Positions 10,729 to 19,994 are shown, counted from the first letter of the stretch. The stretch: DNA of 64,000 nt from Microlunatus soli (GCF_900105385.1 NZ_LT629772.1:2108001-2172000); one strand, 5' to 3'. Program-made: numbers and translations. The notes: a model not told the origin generated them from the sequence alone.

Positions 10729-11655
10729 GTGCAGACCCCAGGCGCCCGCGTCCGACCGGCTCGCGGCCGCTCCACCGGTGAACCCGTGTACCCGGGGACG
10801 GTGGGCAACGACGACCGGGCCGGCGGCTACGACGAGCCTGGCACGTACGACGAACAGCTGCCTCATCCGGACCTGCGGCATGCCGTCCGGACGGTGTGGA
10901 TCCAACGGGTCGCCGCCGACGGCGCGGTGCAGCGCCATCTGCCGACCGGAGGCATCGAACTGCAGGCCACCCTCGGCCGTCCGATCCGGCTGCTCGGCCC
11001 GCTGACCTGCGCCCGGGTCGAGCCGCTCGAACCCGGGGCGATCATCATCGGCATCCGCTTCTGGCCCGGTGCGTTCGCTCCGCTGTCGGCAGTCCCGGCC
11101 CGGGAGCTGACCGACCAGGTGGTGCCGCTGGCGCAATTGTGGGGCGGATCGGCGGTCCGATTGGGTGATCAACTCGCGCGGTCCGGCCGGGCGGACCGCG
11201 CGTTGCAGCTGCTGCAGGACACGGTGATCAGTCGGCTTCGCCGAGCGCCGACGGCAGACCGCTTGATCACCGAGGCCGTCCGGCGACTGATGCCGTGGCG
11301 ACCGGCGGCGGTGGCAACGATCGCGAGCGAGCTGTCGATCTCGGAGAGCCAGCTGCGCCGACGCTTCGATCGAGGGATCGGGACGAGCCCGAAGACCCTG
11401 CAGCGCACCTTGCGGCTGCAGGGCTATCTGTCGCTGGCGCAAGCGGGCGCGGACGATGCCCGGACGCTGCGGGTGACCGATCTCGCCGCACGCGTCGGCT
11501 ACACCGACCAGCCGCACCTGACCCACGAGTGCATGCGGCTGACCGGCGTCACGCCACGACGGTTGCTGGGCACGGATCGCGACCGCTGCGGCTGCGGACA
11601 CGACCATGCCGCCTCCTATCGGCCGTTCCTCGGCGGGATACCGCAACCGCGCTGA
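10729..11655 (+). CDS. AraC-family transcriptional regulator
   Basis: About 308 residues with a C-terminal AraC/XylS double helix-turn-helix. Recognition helices lie in VATIASELSISESQLRRRFD and VTDLAARVGYTDQPHLTHEC, ending GVTPRRLLG. The N-terminal half resembles the regulatory domain of the family with an NVRxVWIQRV-like opening. GTG 10729 is preferred over GTG 10696 because AAGG lies about 9 bases upstream and the earlier start adds residues with no homology-like character. The C-terminus carries a CGCGHDH cluster that could bind metal. The target may be the downstream epimerase gene, but nothing in the sequence proves it. Confidence 0.82.
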   Translation: MQTPGARVRPARGRSTGEPVYPGTVGNDDRAGGYDEPGTYDEQLPHPDLRHAVRTVWIQRVAADGAVQRHLPTGGIELQATLGRPIRLLGPLTCARVEPLEPGAIIIGIRFWPGAFAPLSAVPARELTDQVVPLAQLWGGSAVRLGDQLARSGRADRALQLLQDTVISRLRRAPTADRLITEAVRRLMPWRPAAVATIASELSISESQLRRRFDRGIGTSPKTLQRTLRLQGYLSLAQAGADDARTLRVTDLAARVGYTDQPHLTHECMRLTGVTPRRLLGTDRDRCGCGHDHAASYRPFLGGIPQPR

Positions 11656-11816
11656 CTCCGGTGGTTCCAGGCCGAGCGCTCATCCTGGCTGCGCGGTGCC
11701 CGGGGAAGAGCGCGGCCTCGGGACAAGCGCGGCCTCGGGACGAGCGCGGCCCGGCCGCCGCAGGATGCGCGATCAATACAAGAGATCGACCGTCGGCCAC
11801 CCCTACGGTCATCCTC

Positions 11817-12737
11817 ATGATCTTGATCACCGGAGGATTCGGCACGATCGGCGCACAGACCGCACGAGCACTGTCCGACCTGGGACGCGAAGTCGTGATC
11901 ACCTGCTTCCGCCGGACGGAGCGGCCGAGCTTCCTGTCCGACCGGGTCGTGGTCGAGCAACTCGACATCACCGACGCCGACAGCCTGCTCGAGCTCGGCA
12001 ACCGTCATCGGATCAGCGATATCGTCCACCTGGCCGGCACACTGCCCGGGGACGACCCGGTCGCGTTCTTCCGCAACGAGACGACCGGAATGCTCAATGT
12101 GATCAACGCCGCGCGGACCTGGGGCGTCGACCGGCTCGCCACCGCCAGCAGCCTCGGTGTCTACGCCGGCCGGGCCGAGAACCCTTGGCACGAAGATCTT
12201 TCGCTGCCCACGGTGCCGTCGCCCCATCTCATCGTCGGCTTCAAGAAGGCCGCCGAACCGATCCTGCTCAACGCGCTGCAGGGCACCTCGGTCCGGCCGA
12301 TCGTGCTCCGGATCGGCAGCGTCTGGGGACCCCTGTTCGACCCGTACTCGCCGTTCATCGGCGCGGTGACCGCCATCAGTGCGCTGTTGCGCGGCGAGCA
12401 ACCGGCGCCGTTCCCGGCCGACGCCGGCGGCGACATCTGCTACTCCGTCGATGCCGGCCGAGCGATCGCCGGCCTGATCACGACCGACACGTTGCGGCAC
12501 CAGGTCTACAACGTCTCCAGCGGGCGGCCGTACACCTACCGGGAGCTGGCCGAAGCGTTGCGGGACGTCCGGCCCGACCTCCGGCTCCCGCTGACGGAGC
12601 CGCGGGGCGGTCGAGCTCAGGCCGATCCCTACCTCGACATCGGCCGGCTGCGGGCCGATACCGGATTCGCCCCGGCCTTCGATCTGCGAGCGGCGGTCGC
12701 CGACTACCTGCAGTGGCGGGCCGACAATCCCCGCTGA
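11817..12737 (+). CDS. NAD(P)-dependent epimerase/dehydratase (extended SDR)
   Basis: A 306-residue Rossmann enzyme. The cofactor loop is MILITGGFGTIGAQTARAL, followed by LDITDAD and HLAGT. The catalytic Ser sits in ATASSLGVYAGR. The usual YxxxK appears as VGFKKAAEP, where the tyrosine is replaced by phenylalanine, so activity may be altered. The C-terminal half (YNVSSGRPYTYRELAEAL) is the substrate domain typical of nucleotide-sugar epimerase relatives. I start it at ATG 11817; an in-frame extension upstream overlaps the AraC gene and has no Rossmann character. Substrate is unknown. Confidence 0.8.
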   Translation: MILITGGFGTIGAQTARALSDLGREVVITCFRRTERPSFLSDRVVVEQLDITDADSLLELGNRHRISDIVHLAGTLPGDDPVAFFRNETTGMLNVINAARTWGVDRLATASSLGVYAGRAENPWHEDLSLPTVPSPHLIVGFKKAAEPILLNALQGTSVRPIVLRIGSVWGPLFDPYSPFIGAVTAISALLRGEQPAPFPADAGGDICYSVDAGRAIAGLITTDTLRHQVYNVSSGRPYTYRELAEALRDVRPDLRLPLTEPRGGRAQADPYLDIGRLRADTGFAPAFDLRAAVADYLQWRADNPR

Positions 12738-12820
12738 CCGAGATCAGTCGGCGAACCGGCTCGGGTCGACACGGGGCGTCCAGCGCGGGAGTGTCGGAAC
12801 CAATGTCTAGATTGCTCGTC

Positions 12821-14344
12821 ATGGCCAAGACGAAGAACCGACCCGGATATCACTGCACCGAGTGCGGCTGGACCTCGGCGAAGTGGGTCGGTCGCTGCGG
12901 CGAGTGTCAGACCTGGGGCAGCGTCGTCGAGGAGGGCGCGCCCAAGCTGCAGCAGGTGCAGTCCCAGGTGCCGGAGTCCAAGGCGATGCCGATCGGACAG
13001 GTCAGCGCTCGGGCGGCGACCCGGGCCAAGACCGGCGTCGGCGAGCTGGACCGGGTGCTCGGCGACGGCCTGGTCCCGGGCGCGGTGGTGCTGCTGGCCG
13101 GCGAGCCCGGCGTCGGCAAGTCCACGCTGCTGCTGGAGGTCGCGGCCCGGTGGGCCAAGGCCGGACGGCGCACGTTGTACGTGACCGGCGAGGAGTCCGC
13201 TGCCCAGGTCAGGCTGCGCGCCGGCCGCACCGACGCCCTGGCCGACGAGCTCTACCTGGCCGCAGAGACCGACCTCGGCACCGTGCTCGGTCACATCGAG
13301 GAGACCCAGCCGTCGCTGATGGTGCTGGACTCGGTGCAGACCGTCGGGACCGCGGAGGCCGACGGCTCCCCCGGCGGCCCGAGTCAGGTCCGGGAGGTGA
13401 CCGCCGCGCTGGTCCGGGTCGCCAAGCGACGCGGGATGGCGGTGGTGATCGTCGGCCACGTCACCAAGGACGGTGCGATCGCCGGGCCGCGGCTGCTGGA
13501 GCATCTGGTCGACGTCGTGCTCGCCTTCGAGGGCGACAAGAATTCCGGTTTCCGGATGGTGCGGGCGACCAAGAACAGATTCGGCCCGGCCGACGAGGTC
13601 GGCTGTTTCGAGATGGCAGAGAACGGCATCGTCGAGGTGCCGGATCCGTCCGGCTTGTTCACCTCCCGGCACGAGGAGCCGGTGTCCGGGACCTGCGTCA
13701 CGGTCACCCTGGAGGGCAAGCGGCCGCTGCTCGCGGAGCTGCAGGGGTTGGCGGTGCCGAGCGCACTGGACAATCCGCGCCGGACCACTCACGGCATCGA
13801 GCACAGTCGGCTGGCGATGCTGTTGGCGGTCCTGCAACGTCGCGCATCGATCCGGATGTACACCCACGACGTGTACGCCTCGACCGTCGGCGGAGCCCGA
13901 GTGATCGATCCGGGAGCCGACCTGGCGATCGCGCTGTCCATCGTCTCCAGCGTGCTGGACCGGCCGCTGCCTCGGACGCTGGTGGCGATCGGCGAGGTCG
14001 GCCTGGCCGGTGAGTTGCGCCGGGTGCCGGGCACCGATCGACGGGTCGCCGAGGCGGCCCGACTCGGGTTCAGCCATGCGATCGTCCCGGCCGAGCCGCG
14101 CAGCACCCGGCCGGAGCCGACGGCGCCGAGCGACCCGGCCGATCCAGACAAGATGCAGATCCTCCGTCCGGCCACCCTGCGGGAGGCCCTGGACATGCTG
14201 GACCTGGTCCGTCGTCCGGCCGACGGTTCGGAAGGGCCGCGTCGCACGTCGCGTCAGGCCGACCGGCCCCGGCAGTCGGGCTCGTCCTCGGAGGAGTTCA
14301 CGATGCCCGACGACGACGAATTGCAACGGATCTTCGACCTCTGA
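12821..14344 (+). CDS. radA: DNA repair protein RadA
   Basis: RecA-like ATPase that drives branch migration during homologous recombination. It has 507 residues: an N-terminal C4 zinc finger (Cys12, 15, 26 and 29 in CTECGWTSAKWVGRCGEC), Walker A GEPGVGKST, the RadA-specific KNRFG motif, and a C-terminal Lon-like domain (DVYASTVGGARVIDPGADLA). ATG 12821 gives the canonical MAKTK start; an in-frame ATG at 12803 would add six residues. The tail after the Lon-like domain is a longer acidic/Ser-rich extension ending in DDELQRIFDL. Confidence 0.96.
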   Translation: MAKTKNRPGYHCTECGWTSAKWVGRCGECQTWGSVVEEGAPKLQQVQSQVPESKAMPIGQVSARAATRAKTGVGELDRVLGDGLVPGAVVLLAGEPGVGKSTLLLEVAARWAKAGRRTLYVTGEESAAQVRLRAGRTDALADELYLAAETDLGTVLGHIEETQPSLMVLDSVQTVGTAEADGSPGGPSQVREVTAALVRVAKRRGMAVVIVGHVTKDGAIAGPRLLEHLVDVVLAFEGDKNSGFRMVRATKNRFGPADEVGCFEMAENGIVEVPDPSGLFTSRHEEPVSGTCVTVTLEGKRPLLAELQGLAVPSALDNPRRTTHGIEHSRLAMLLAVLQRRASIRMYTHDVYASTVGGARVIDPGADLAIALSIVSSVLDRPLPRTLVAIGEVGLAGELRRVPGTDRRVAEAARLGFSHAIVPAEPRSTRPEPTAPSDPADPDKMQILRPATLREALDMLDLVRRPADGSEGPRRTSRQADRPRQSGSSSEEFTMPDDDELQRIFDL

Positions 14345-14373
14345 GGTGCTGCAGCCGAGTGGCCGTCGCCGGT

Positions 14374-14388
14374 CGGCAGCCGCTGCCG
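14374..14388. terminator. Possible radA terminator hairpin
   Basis: CGGCAGC (14374-14380) and GCTGCCG (14382-14388) form a tight G/C stem 30 bp after the radA stop and just before the end of the leftward pseudogene. It could stop transcription from both sides. No T-run follows. Confidence 0.4.
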
Positions 14389-14389
14389 C

Positions 14390-15228
14390 TCAGACGGTGA
14401 GCAGCACCTTGGTCGCGCGCCGCTCGTCCATCGCCCGGTAGCCGTCGGCCGCCCGATCCAACGGCAGCGTCAGGTCGAACACCGCACCGGCGTCGATCTG
14501 CCCGTTCATGATCAGGTCGATCAGCTCCGGCAGGAATCGGCGAACCGGCGCCGGGCCGCCGTGCAGATGGACGCCGGAGAAGAACAGCTCCGTGCCGTCC
14601 AGGGCGACGCCATGGGTGACGCCGACGTAGCCGACGTGCCCACCCGGATCTGCTCGGCCGTCGGTCGGGCTCCGGTGGCGACCAGGGTGCCGTCGGCCAG
14701 CGGGATCCGGGCGCGTTCGGCCTAGGGTGTGTCTCTTAAATCGCGTGGGAGCGAGCAGGTGCGCGGTCGAGTGCCTCGGCGCGGCCGGCGAGGGAGGCAT
14801 ATCGGGATATGTCGACCGAGTCCGGCCACGGCGAGGTGCCGATCGCGTGCCGCGCAGCCCCGCGAGATTTAAGAGACACACCCTAAGGTGCCGATCGACC
14901 CGATCGGGACGTTGTGCACGCAGCGGCTCTGATAGCCGGCCCGGCAGATCTCACAGCTGTTGTCGGAGGCGAAGAACGAGCCGACGACGAAGTCACCGAC
15001 CGTGACGTTGTTGGCCGCGGCACCGACCTGTTCGACGAAGCCGACGTACTCGTGTCCCATCGGTGTCGGCTCGGTCACCGGGTCGATGCCCCAGTACGGC
15101 CACAGATCCGAGCCGCAGATGCAGCTCGCGGCGATCCGGATGATCGCGTCGGTCGGTTCGATGATCTCCGGCTCCGGGCGGTCCTCGACCCGGACGTCAC
15201 CGGCGGAATGGAGAACAACTCCACGCAT
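14390..15228 (-). pseudogene. Zn-dependent alcohol dehydrogenase, disrupted by a MITE and internal deletion
   Basis: The 5' part (15228 back to ~14886) encodes the GroES-like domain of a medium-chain dehydrogenase: MRGVVLHSAGDVRVEDRPEP, zinc-site CICGSDLWPYWG, GHEYVGFVE and the start of the structural zinc loop (CEICRAGYQSRC). A 159-bp element then interrupts it. Beyond that, ERARIPLADGTLVATGARPT is readable in one frame. It is joined out of frame to the extreme C-terminal piece (GGHVGYVGVTHGVALDGTEL through DERRATKVLLTV). The entire Rossmann core, roughly 120-130 residues by comparison with the family, is missing. The gene is dead. Confidence 0.88.
14725..14883. mobile_element. 159-bp MITE with perfect 18-bp terminal inverted repeats
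   Basis: GGGTGTGTCTCTTAAATC (14725-14742) is exactly inverted at 14866-14883, and both arms continue into a GCG. TA dinucleotides flank both ends (14723-14724 and 14884-14885), consistent with a TA target duplication. The interior has no coding capacity for a transposase and includes a CATATCGGGATATG palindrome-like core. The size, perfect ends and location inside a dehydrogenase gene identify a non-autonomous element. The parental transposase family (IS630-like from TA, or IS5-like from the end sequence) cannot be settled here. Confidence 0.85.
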
Positions 15229-15314
15229 GGCTGATCACTCCTGCACTCGTTGGTTTCTGGGATTGCTTTTCTTTGATTTCGGGACGACCGGTGCCCCGGG
15301 TGCGTCCTGTCGGT

Positions 15315-16559
15315 TCAGCCGACGCCGACGCCCGACACCTCGATACGGCGCGACGAACGCGTCCTGTTCGGCCGAGCCAGAGTCACGAACGCGATGGCCG
15401 CGAGCAGGATCGCCAACGAGGTCACCACGCCGAGCGGCAGGATGGTCGCGGCACCGGCGATGCCCACGAACGGCGCTGCGACGCCACCGAAGGCGTACCG
15501 GGCCATGCCGAGCAGCGACGACGCCGTGCCGGCGAGCTGCGGATAATCGGCCAAGGCGATCGTCGTTGTCGGCGGTGTGCTGGCAGCAACCCCGCCGACC
15601 ATGATCAACAGCGAGATGATCACCACCGGCAACGGTAGCGCGACGAGCCCGCAGGCCAGCAGCCCGAGCGCACCGGCGCCGGCCATCGCCAGCCCGACGG
15701 CCAGTGTCCCGGTCACGCTCCAGTGCTCGACGAGCCGGCCGGCGAGGTAGCCGAAGAGCATGAAGCCGGCCGAATTCAGGCCGAAGGCGAGCGCGTACTG
15801 CTGGGGCGACAATCCGTAGATCCCTTGCAGCACATAGGTTGCGCCACTGAGATAGCCGAAGATCGCCGCCGTGGCGAAGCCCTGGGTGAGGACGGCGCCG
15901 ACGAACCGGCGGTCGTCGAGCAGTGTTCGGAAATGCCGCCCGATCTGGCCGAAGCCGCCGACGGTGCGGCGATCGGTCGGCAACGTCTCGCGATAGACGA
16001 CGGCGATCACGGCAATGATCACCGCACCGAGCGCGGCCAGGAACACGAACAGCCCGCGCCAATCGGTGATCCGGGAGAGTTGGCCGCCGAGCTGCGGGCC
16101 GATGATCGCGGCGAGTCCACCGATCACCGTCAACCGACCGTAGAACCGGATCAGCGCGTTGCCGGTGTAGATGTCACGTCCGGCCGCTTGTGCGATGACG
16201 ATGCCGGCACCACCGGCGATCCCCTGCACCAGCCGGGCGATGATCAGCGACTCGATGCTCGGGCTGACGGCGCACAACAGGGAGGCAACGACGTAGCCGA
16301 TCACACCGACATAGAGCGGCCGGGACCGGCCGAAGCGATCCGACAACGGGCCAGTGATCAACTGTCCGAGCGCCAACCCGATCAAGCAGGCGGTGACCGT
16401 CAGTTGCGCGGTGGAGGTTGCCGCGTCCAGTTGCCGGGTGAGCGCCGGCAGTGCCGGTAGGTAGAGGTCCATCGACACCGGACCGAACACCGTGAGCACC
16501 AGCAGCAGGACCGGCAGCAGGCGGCTTCGGGCGCGAAACGCCGGTGGAGAGGTTTGCAC
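15315..16559 (-). CDS. MFS multidrug efflux transporter, Bcr/CflA type
   Basis: A 414-residue, 12-helix major facilitator. The opening LLLVLTVFGPVSMDLYLPALP is characteristic of the Bcr/CflA drug:proton antiporter subfamily, and GPLSDRFGRSRPLYVG is the MFS motif A between helices 2 and 3. I use GTG 16559 as start: GGAG lies 5 bases upstream and it leaves a 102-bp divergent promoter region; a TTG at 16631 is also in frame. It is divergent from an MmyB-like regulator (16662), the likely controller of the pump. Substrate unknown. Confidence 0.85.
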   Translation of the reverse strand: MQTSPPAFRARSRLLPVLLLVLTVFGPVSMDLYLPALPALTRQLDAATSTAQLTVTACLIGLALGQLITGPLSDRFGRSRPLYVGVIGYVVASLLCAVSPSIESLIIARLVQGIAGGAGIVIAQAAGRDIYTGNALIRFYGRLTVIGGLAAIIGPQLGGQLSRITDWRGLFVFLAALGAVIIAVIAVVYRETLPTDRRTVGGFGQIGRHFRTLLDDRRFVGAVLTQGFATAAIFGYLSGATYVLQGIYGLSPQQYALAFGLNSAGFMLFGYLAGRLVEHWSVTGTLAVGLAMAGAGALGLLACGLVALPLPVVIISLLIMVGGVAASTPPTTTIALADYPQLAGTASSLLGMARYAFGGVAAPFVGIAGAATILPLGVVTSLAILLAAIAFVTLARPNRTRSSRRIEVSGVGVG

Positions 16560-16661
16560 GAACTCCAGTAGAGAGCGTTTCGGCACCCAGCGGGAGGCCC
16601 TGTCGATCGGTGTACCGCCAGGGCACCCCAACCGAGCCGAACGGGACCTATTCTCGGGAAC

Positions 16662-17588
16662 ATGGACACCCGACGGCTGGACAATCGCGCCGAGGTCCGC
16701 GAATTCCTGATGTCACGGCGGGCCAAGATCAGTCCGGCACAGGCCGGGCTGCCGGCCGGCGGGAATCGGCGGGTCGCCGGCCTCCGCCGCAACGAGGTCG
16801 CCATCCTGGCCGGCGTCAGCGTCGAGTACTACGCCAAGCTCGAGCGGGGCGCCATTGCCGGTGCCTCGGCGGCGGTATTGGACGCCATCGCCGACGCGCT
16901 GCAGCTCAACGACACCGAGCGAGCACACCTTTTCGATCTTGCTCGGGCTGCCGACGGCATCCCCACTTCGGGTCGGTCCCGGCGCCGCACCGCCGGCACC
17001 GCGGGTCAGCCCGCGTCCCGGCCGAGCCTGCAGTGGGCGTTGTCCTCGATCACCGACGGCATCGCGTTCGTCCGCAACCAGCAGCAGGACCTGCTGGCGA
17101 CCAACCCGATCGGCCGCGTCTTCTATTCACCGGTCGTCGGCGAGGGTGGCCGTACGCCCAATCTGGCCCGTTTCCAGTTCCTCGACCCGGCGTCGCGGGA
17201 CTTCTACCCCGATTGGGATCTGTTCGCCGAGATGTGCGTCGCGATCATTCGCCGCGAGGCCGGCCGCGATCCCCACGACCGCGGGTTGCAGGAACTCGTC
17301 GGCGAGTTGTCCACCCGGAGCGAGACCTTCCGCCGGTTGTGGGGTGCCCATGACGTCCGCACCCACGGCGCCGGCACCAAACGGTTCAATCATCCCGAGG
17401 TCGGCGAGATGGTGCTGTCCTATGAGGAACTGGCCGTCACCGCAGAACCGGGCGTGGTGATGTTGATCTACACCGCCGAGCCCGGCTCGCCGACGGCGGA
17501 GAAGCTGCGACTGCTCGCCTCGTTGGCCGCCGAGCAGTCTCCGGCGCAGCTGCTCCGACAGGAGTCGGGCGTCGACCGCGACGGGTGA
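16662..17588 (+). CDS. XRE/MmyB-like transcriptional regulator
   Basis: A 308-residue regulator with an N-terminal helix-turn-helix (VAGLRRNEVAILAGVSVEYY, then AKLERG) and a C-terminal MmyB-like PAS-type ligand domain (LLATNPIGRVFYSP, FRRLWGAHDV, FNHPEVGEMVLSYEEL). This family normally controls a divergent oxidoreductase or transporter gene; here that is the MFS pump. TATTCT at 16649-16654 would place the transcription start at about 16661, so the message may be leaderless from ATG 16662. Confidence 0.85.
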   Translation: MDTRRLDNRAEVREFLMSRRAKISPAQAGLPAGGNRRVAGLRRNEVAILAGVSVEYYAKLERGAIAGASAAVLDAIADALQLNDTERAHLFDLARAADGIPTSGRSRRRTAGTAGQPASRPSLQWALSSITDGIAFVRNQQQDLLATNPIGRVFYSPVVGEGGRTPNLARFQFLDPASRDFYPDWDLFAEMCVAIIRREAGRDPHDRGLQELVGELSTRSETFRRLWGAHDVRTHGAGTKRFNHPEVGEMVLSYEELAVTAEPGVVMLIYTAEPGSPTAEKLRLLASLAAEQSPAQLLRQESGVDRDG

Positions 17589-17627
17589 TCGCGCCGTCGG
17601 CAGCTGATCGCGAGACGAAGGGTGAGA

Positions 17628-17729
17628 TGATCAATCCCTCGGTCGGGGTCCGCCGCGACGTTGATCATCTGCCAAGGTGATCATCTGCGAAAGTGATCAT
17701 TGCACGGTTGATGACGGCGACGTTGATCA
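17628..17729. repeat. Cluster of five TGATCA palindromes in imperfect tandem units
   Basis: TGATCA occurs at 17628, 17662, 17678, 17694 and 17724 within 102 bp, the middle copies spaced 16 bp apart in units resembling GTGATCATCTGCGAAA. The stretch fills the gap between two convergent genes, so a promoter operator role is unlikely. A repeat-expansion or terminator role is possible. Confidence 0.75.
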
Positions 17730-17773
17730 TTTGCGAGCCCGGACGTGGGGGGTTGCCTGGCCGGATCGACGGA

Positions 17774-19141
17774 TCAGCAGCGCTTCTTGACCTCGGCACG
17801 GCAGACGTCACTCCCGGGTCCGCCGTCGGCAGTGTCGTTGCCCTTGCCGCCGGTCAGCTTGTCGTTTCCCTTGCTGCCGTACATCGTGTCGTCGTCCGCG
17901 CCGCCGTAGAAGACGTCGCGATGCGGTCCGCCTCGGAAGGTGTCCTTCCACCGCGGCCATTCGGTGGCCCGGTAGACCTGCAGCCCGCCGAACGAGACTG
18001 TCGCCTTGCGGTGGGTGCAGTGCAACGTCCCTGCTGCCACATCCACTGTCGAGCTGCAGTCCCAGCTCATCGTGTCGGTCCCGCTCTCCCCGAGGAACTG
18101 CGCGGTGATCGGACCGGTCGCGATCGGATCCTCCTCCACCTCTCCGTGGGTCAGCAATCGGAACCGGTCGTCACCCGGACCGCCGTCGACCTCCACTCCC
18201 CGACCGGCCTGCACCAGCATCGTGTCCCGCCCGTGCCCGAGCCGGATGACGCCGCCCTGCTTGTCGGCCCGATAATCGACGCGGTCGTCGCCGGACCCTG
18301 CCGACACCTCGGAGTCTCCGCCAGTGACGACGATCTCGTCCGCTCCGCCCTTGGCATCAACCCGGCTGTCGTGGCCGCCGACTGAGATGAAGTCCGAATG
18401 CCGGCTGCCGGTGATGTCGGCGGGGCTCTGCGCCCAGAAGCTCTCGACATCAAAGAAGTGATCACTCGGACCTCCGGCCGATGCCCGACCGGTCCCCTTC
18501 GCCAGATCGACGTCGACTGCGACACCGTCGATTTTCAGCGCGTCCCCTCCAGAACCTGCGCGAATCGTGTCTGTGCCGGCGCTGGCAGCCTTGCTCAAGA
18601 TCGACACCGACACGATGTCCGACCCGGCACCTGCATCCACCGTGTCCGCCGGGTCCTCGGTCACCCTTTCATGATCAAAGTCGAGCTGATCCGGATAGAT
18701 CTCGTCATTGCCGGCCAGCCCCGTGATCTGATCGCTGCCCGGGCCGCCGAAGATGATGTCGTTCTTCTCCGACCCGGCCAGGCTGTCATCACCCACCCCG
18801 CCGACGATCTTGGCCGAGGCCGTCACTGCCGAAGCCGACACCCAGTCGTCGCCCGCGCCCCCGATGACCTGACTACCGTGCCCTCCGACGCAGATGGTGT
18901 CGTCGCCACCCTTGGCGTCATAGGTGAACCACGCGGATCCCTTCAGCACAACGACATCATCGCCTGCCGTGCCGTAGTGGGTCGTGAAGTCGTCGTCCTC
19001 GTCGATCATCTGGGTGACCGGCTTGCCGTGGCAGAGGTCCTCGGCCTGGGCGACCGGCGTTCCTCCCGAACCGATGACGCCTACTGCGAGCGCGCCGGCG
19101 GCCAGCAGCCCTGTTCCGATGCGTACCCGGTTGATCTTCAT
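17774..19141 (-). CDS. Secreted RTX-like (hemolysin-type calcium-binding repeat) protein
   Basis: A 455-residue exported protein. The signal peptide is at 1-33 (hydrophobic GLLAAGALAVGVIGSGG, cleavage near AQA-ED). The body is a beta-roll of glycine/aspartate repeats such as GGAGDDWV, GGVGDDSLAGS, GGPGSDQITGLAGNDEIY and, at the C-terminus, GGADDDTMYGSKGNDKLTGG then KGNDTADGGPGSD. These repeats bind calcium after secretion. There is no recognisable toxin or enzyme domain and no type I secretion gene nearby; the Sec signal suggests ordinary export. A GAGGAAG ribosome site precedes ATG 19141. It ends in VCRAEVKKRC with a terminal cysteine. Confidence 0.85.
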   Translation of the reverse strand: MKINRVRIGTGLLAAGALAVGVIGSGGTPVAQAEDLCHGKPVTQMIDEDDDFTTHYGTAGDDVVVLKGSAWFTYDAKGGDDTICVGGHGSQVIGGAGDDWVSASAVTASAKIVGGVGDDSLAGSEKNDIIFGGPGSDQITGLAGNDEIYPDQLDFDHERVTEDPADTVDAGAGSDIVSVSILSKAASAGTDTIRAGSGGDALKIDGVAVDVDLAKGTGRASAGGPSDHFFDVESFWAQSPADITGSRHSDFISVGGHDSRVDAKGGADEIVVTGGDSEVSAGSGDDRVDYRADKQGGVIRLGHGRDTMLVQAGRGVEVDGGPGDDRFRLLTHGEVEEDPIATGPITAQFLGESGTDTMSWDCSSTVDVAAGTLHCTHRKATVSFGGLQVYRATEWPRWKDTFRGGPHRDVFYGGADDDTMYGSKGNDKLTGGKGNDTADGGPGSDVCRAEVKKRC

Positions 19142-19432
19142 CGCTTCCTCTCGACGCGTCGCGAGCGGCCGTCCAGCCGGTTGCCAGATCCGGATCGTGT
19201 CACGGATCGATCGATGATCATCGGCCTTTTGAACGAGGTCGAATCACCGAGCAAGTGGGCGGCACTCCTCGGCGCGGCAGGGTGCGCGATCGCCGAGCTC
19301 CAGCCGGACAGGTGCTTTCCGAGGCCGCTGACCTGACGCGTGCTCACCGCGGCTCGTCGGGCGCATCTGGGAGGCCGATAAATGATTCCCAGCGCCAACG
19401 GGCCGCCGGCTGTCCTGTGTCATCATTTGGCC

Positions 19433-19939
19433 ATGCACACCACCGCCACCGTCGGCGGCGTCCACGGACACTCTCCGCCTCACTGGCTGCGCGGAGTCAT
19501 CGTGCTAACCATCATCTTGATCACGATCACGACCGCCGGTGCTTGGAGTCTCGGATACCGGCTCAACCTGCAGACAGCCTCAGTTCCGATCCCGGCATCC
19601 ACCGCGAGCCCTGAGACCGTCGTTCGCACCTACGTTCGTGCCTTCAACCACCGCGACTTCAACACTCTGGCCGCCCTTTACCCCCACGAGCAACGCCTGT
19701 ACAAGGCCGAACGCCACCGGGTCATCGGCACCATGAGCGACGTCAAGATCATCAGAAGTCGGTACGACACCAGCTACGGAAGGCAAAGCCCCTATTGGGC
19801 GATCGACGTCGAACTCAATTACACCGGCCTCCGTGGCGCCGACATCGCCTACCAGCCAGGACCGAACGCGTGGACCTACTACCTCGAACGCAGCGGCCCC
19901 CGCCACGCCTGGAGAATTGCGGATCACGGCGCCGGCTAG
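19433..19939 (+). CDS. Small membrane-anchored protein with NTF2-like domain
   Basis: About 168 residues. One transmembrane segment (GVIVLTIILITITTAGAWSL) follows a short His-rich N-terminus. The extracytoplasmic part begins ETVVRTYVRAFNHRDFNTLA, the first helices of a cone-shaped NTF2/DUF4829-like fold, and ends WRIADHGAG. Such domains usually bind small ligands or act as accessory modules. I start at ATG 19433; the in-frame upstream extension has no ribosome site. Function unknown. Confidence 0.65.
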   Translation: MHTTATVGGVHGHSPPHWLRGVIVLTIILITITTAGAWSLGYRLNLQTASVPIPASTASPETVVRTYVRAFNHRDFNTLAALYPHEQRLYKAERHRVIGTMSDVKIIRSRYDTSYGRQSPYWAIDVELNYTGLRGADIAYQPGPNAWTYYLERSGPRHAWRIADHGAG

Positions 19940-19994
19940 CTGGGCGCGAAGCTGGCAGTGGCAACCGGCTCGAGCGCACAGCGTGCGTGACGCA

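Noticed and set aside
14390-14881. Minus-strand frame of 163 codons as an intact gene
   Set aside because: It begins inside the MITE and joins fragments of alcohol dehydrogenase; it is a by-product of the disruption.
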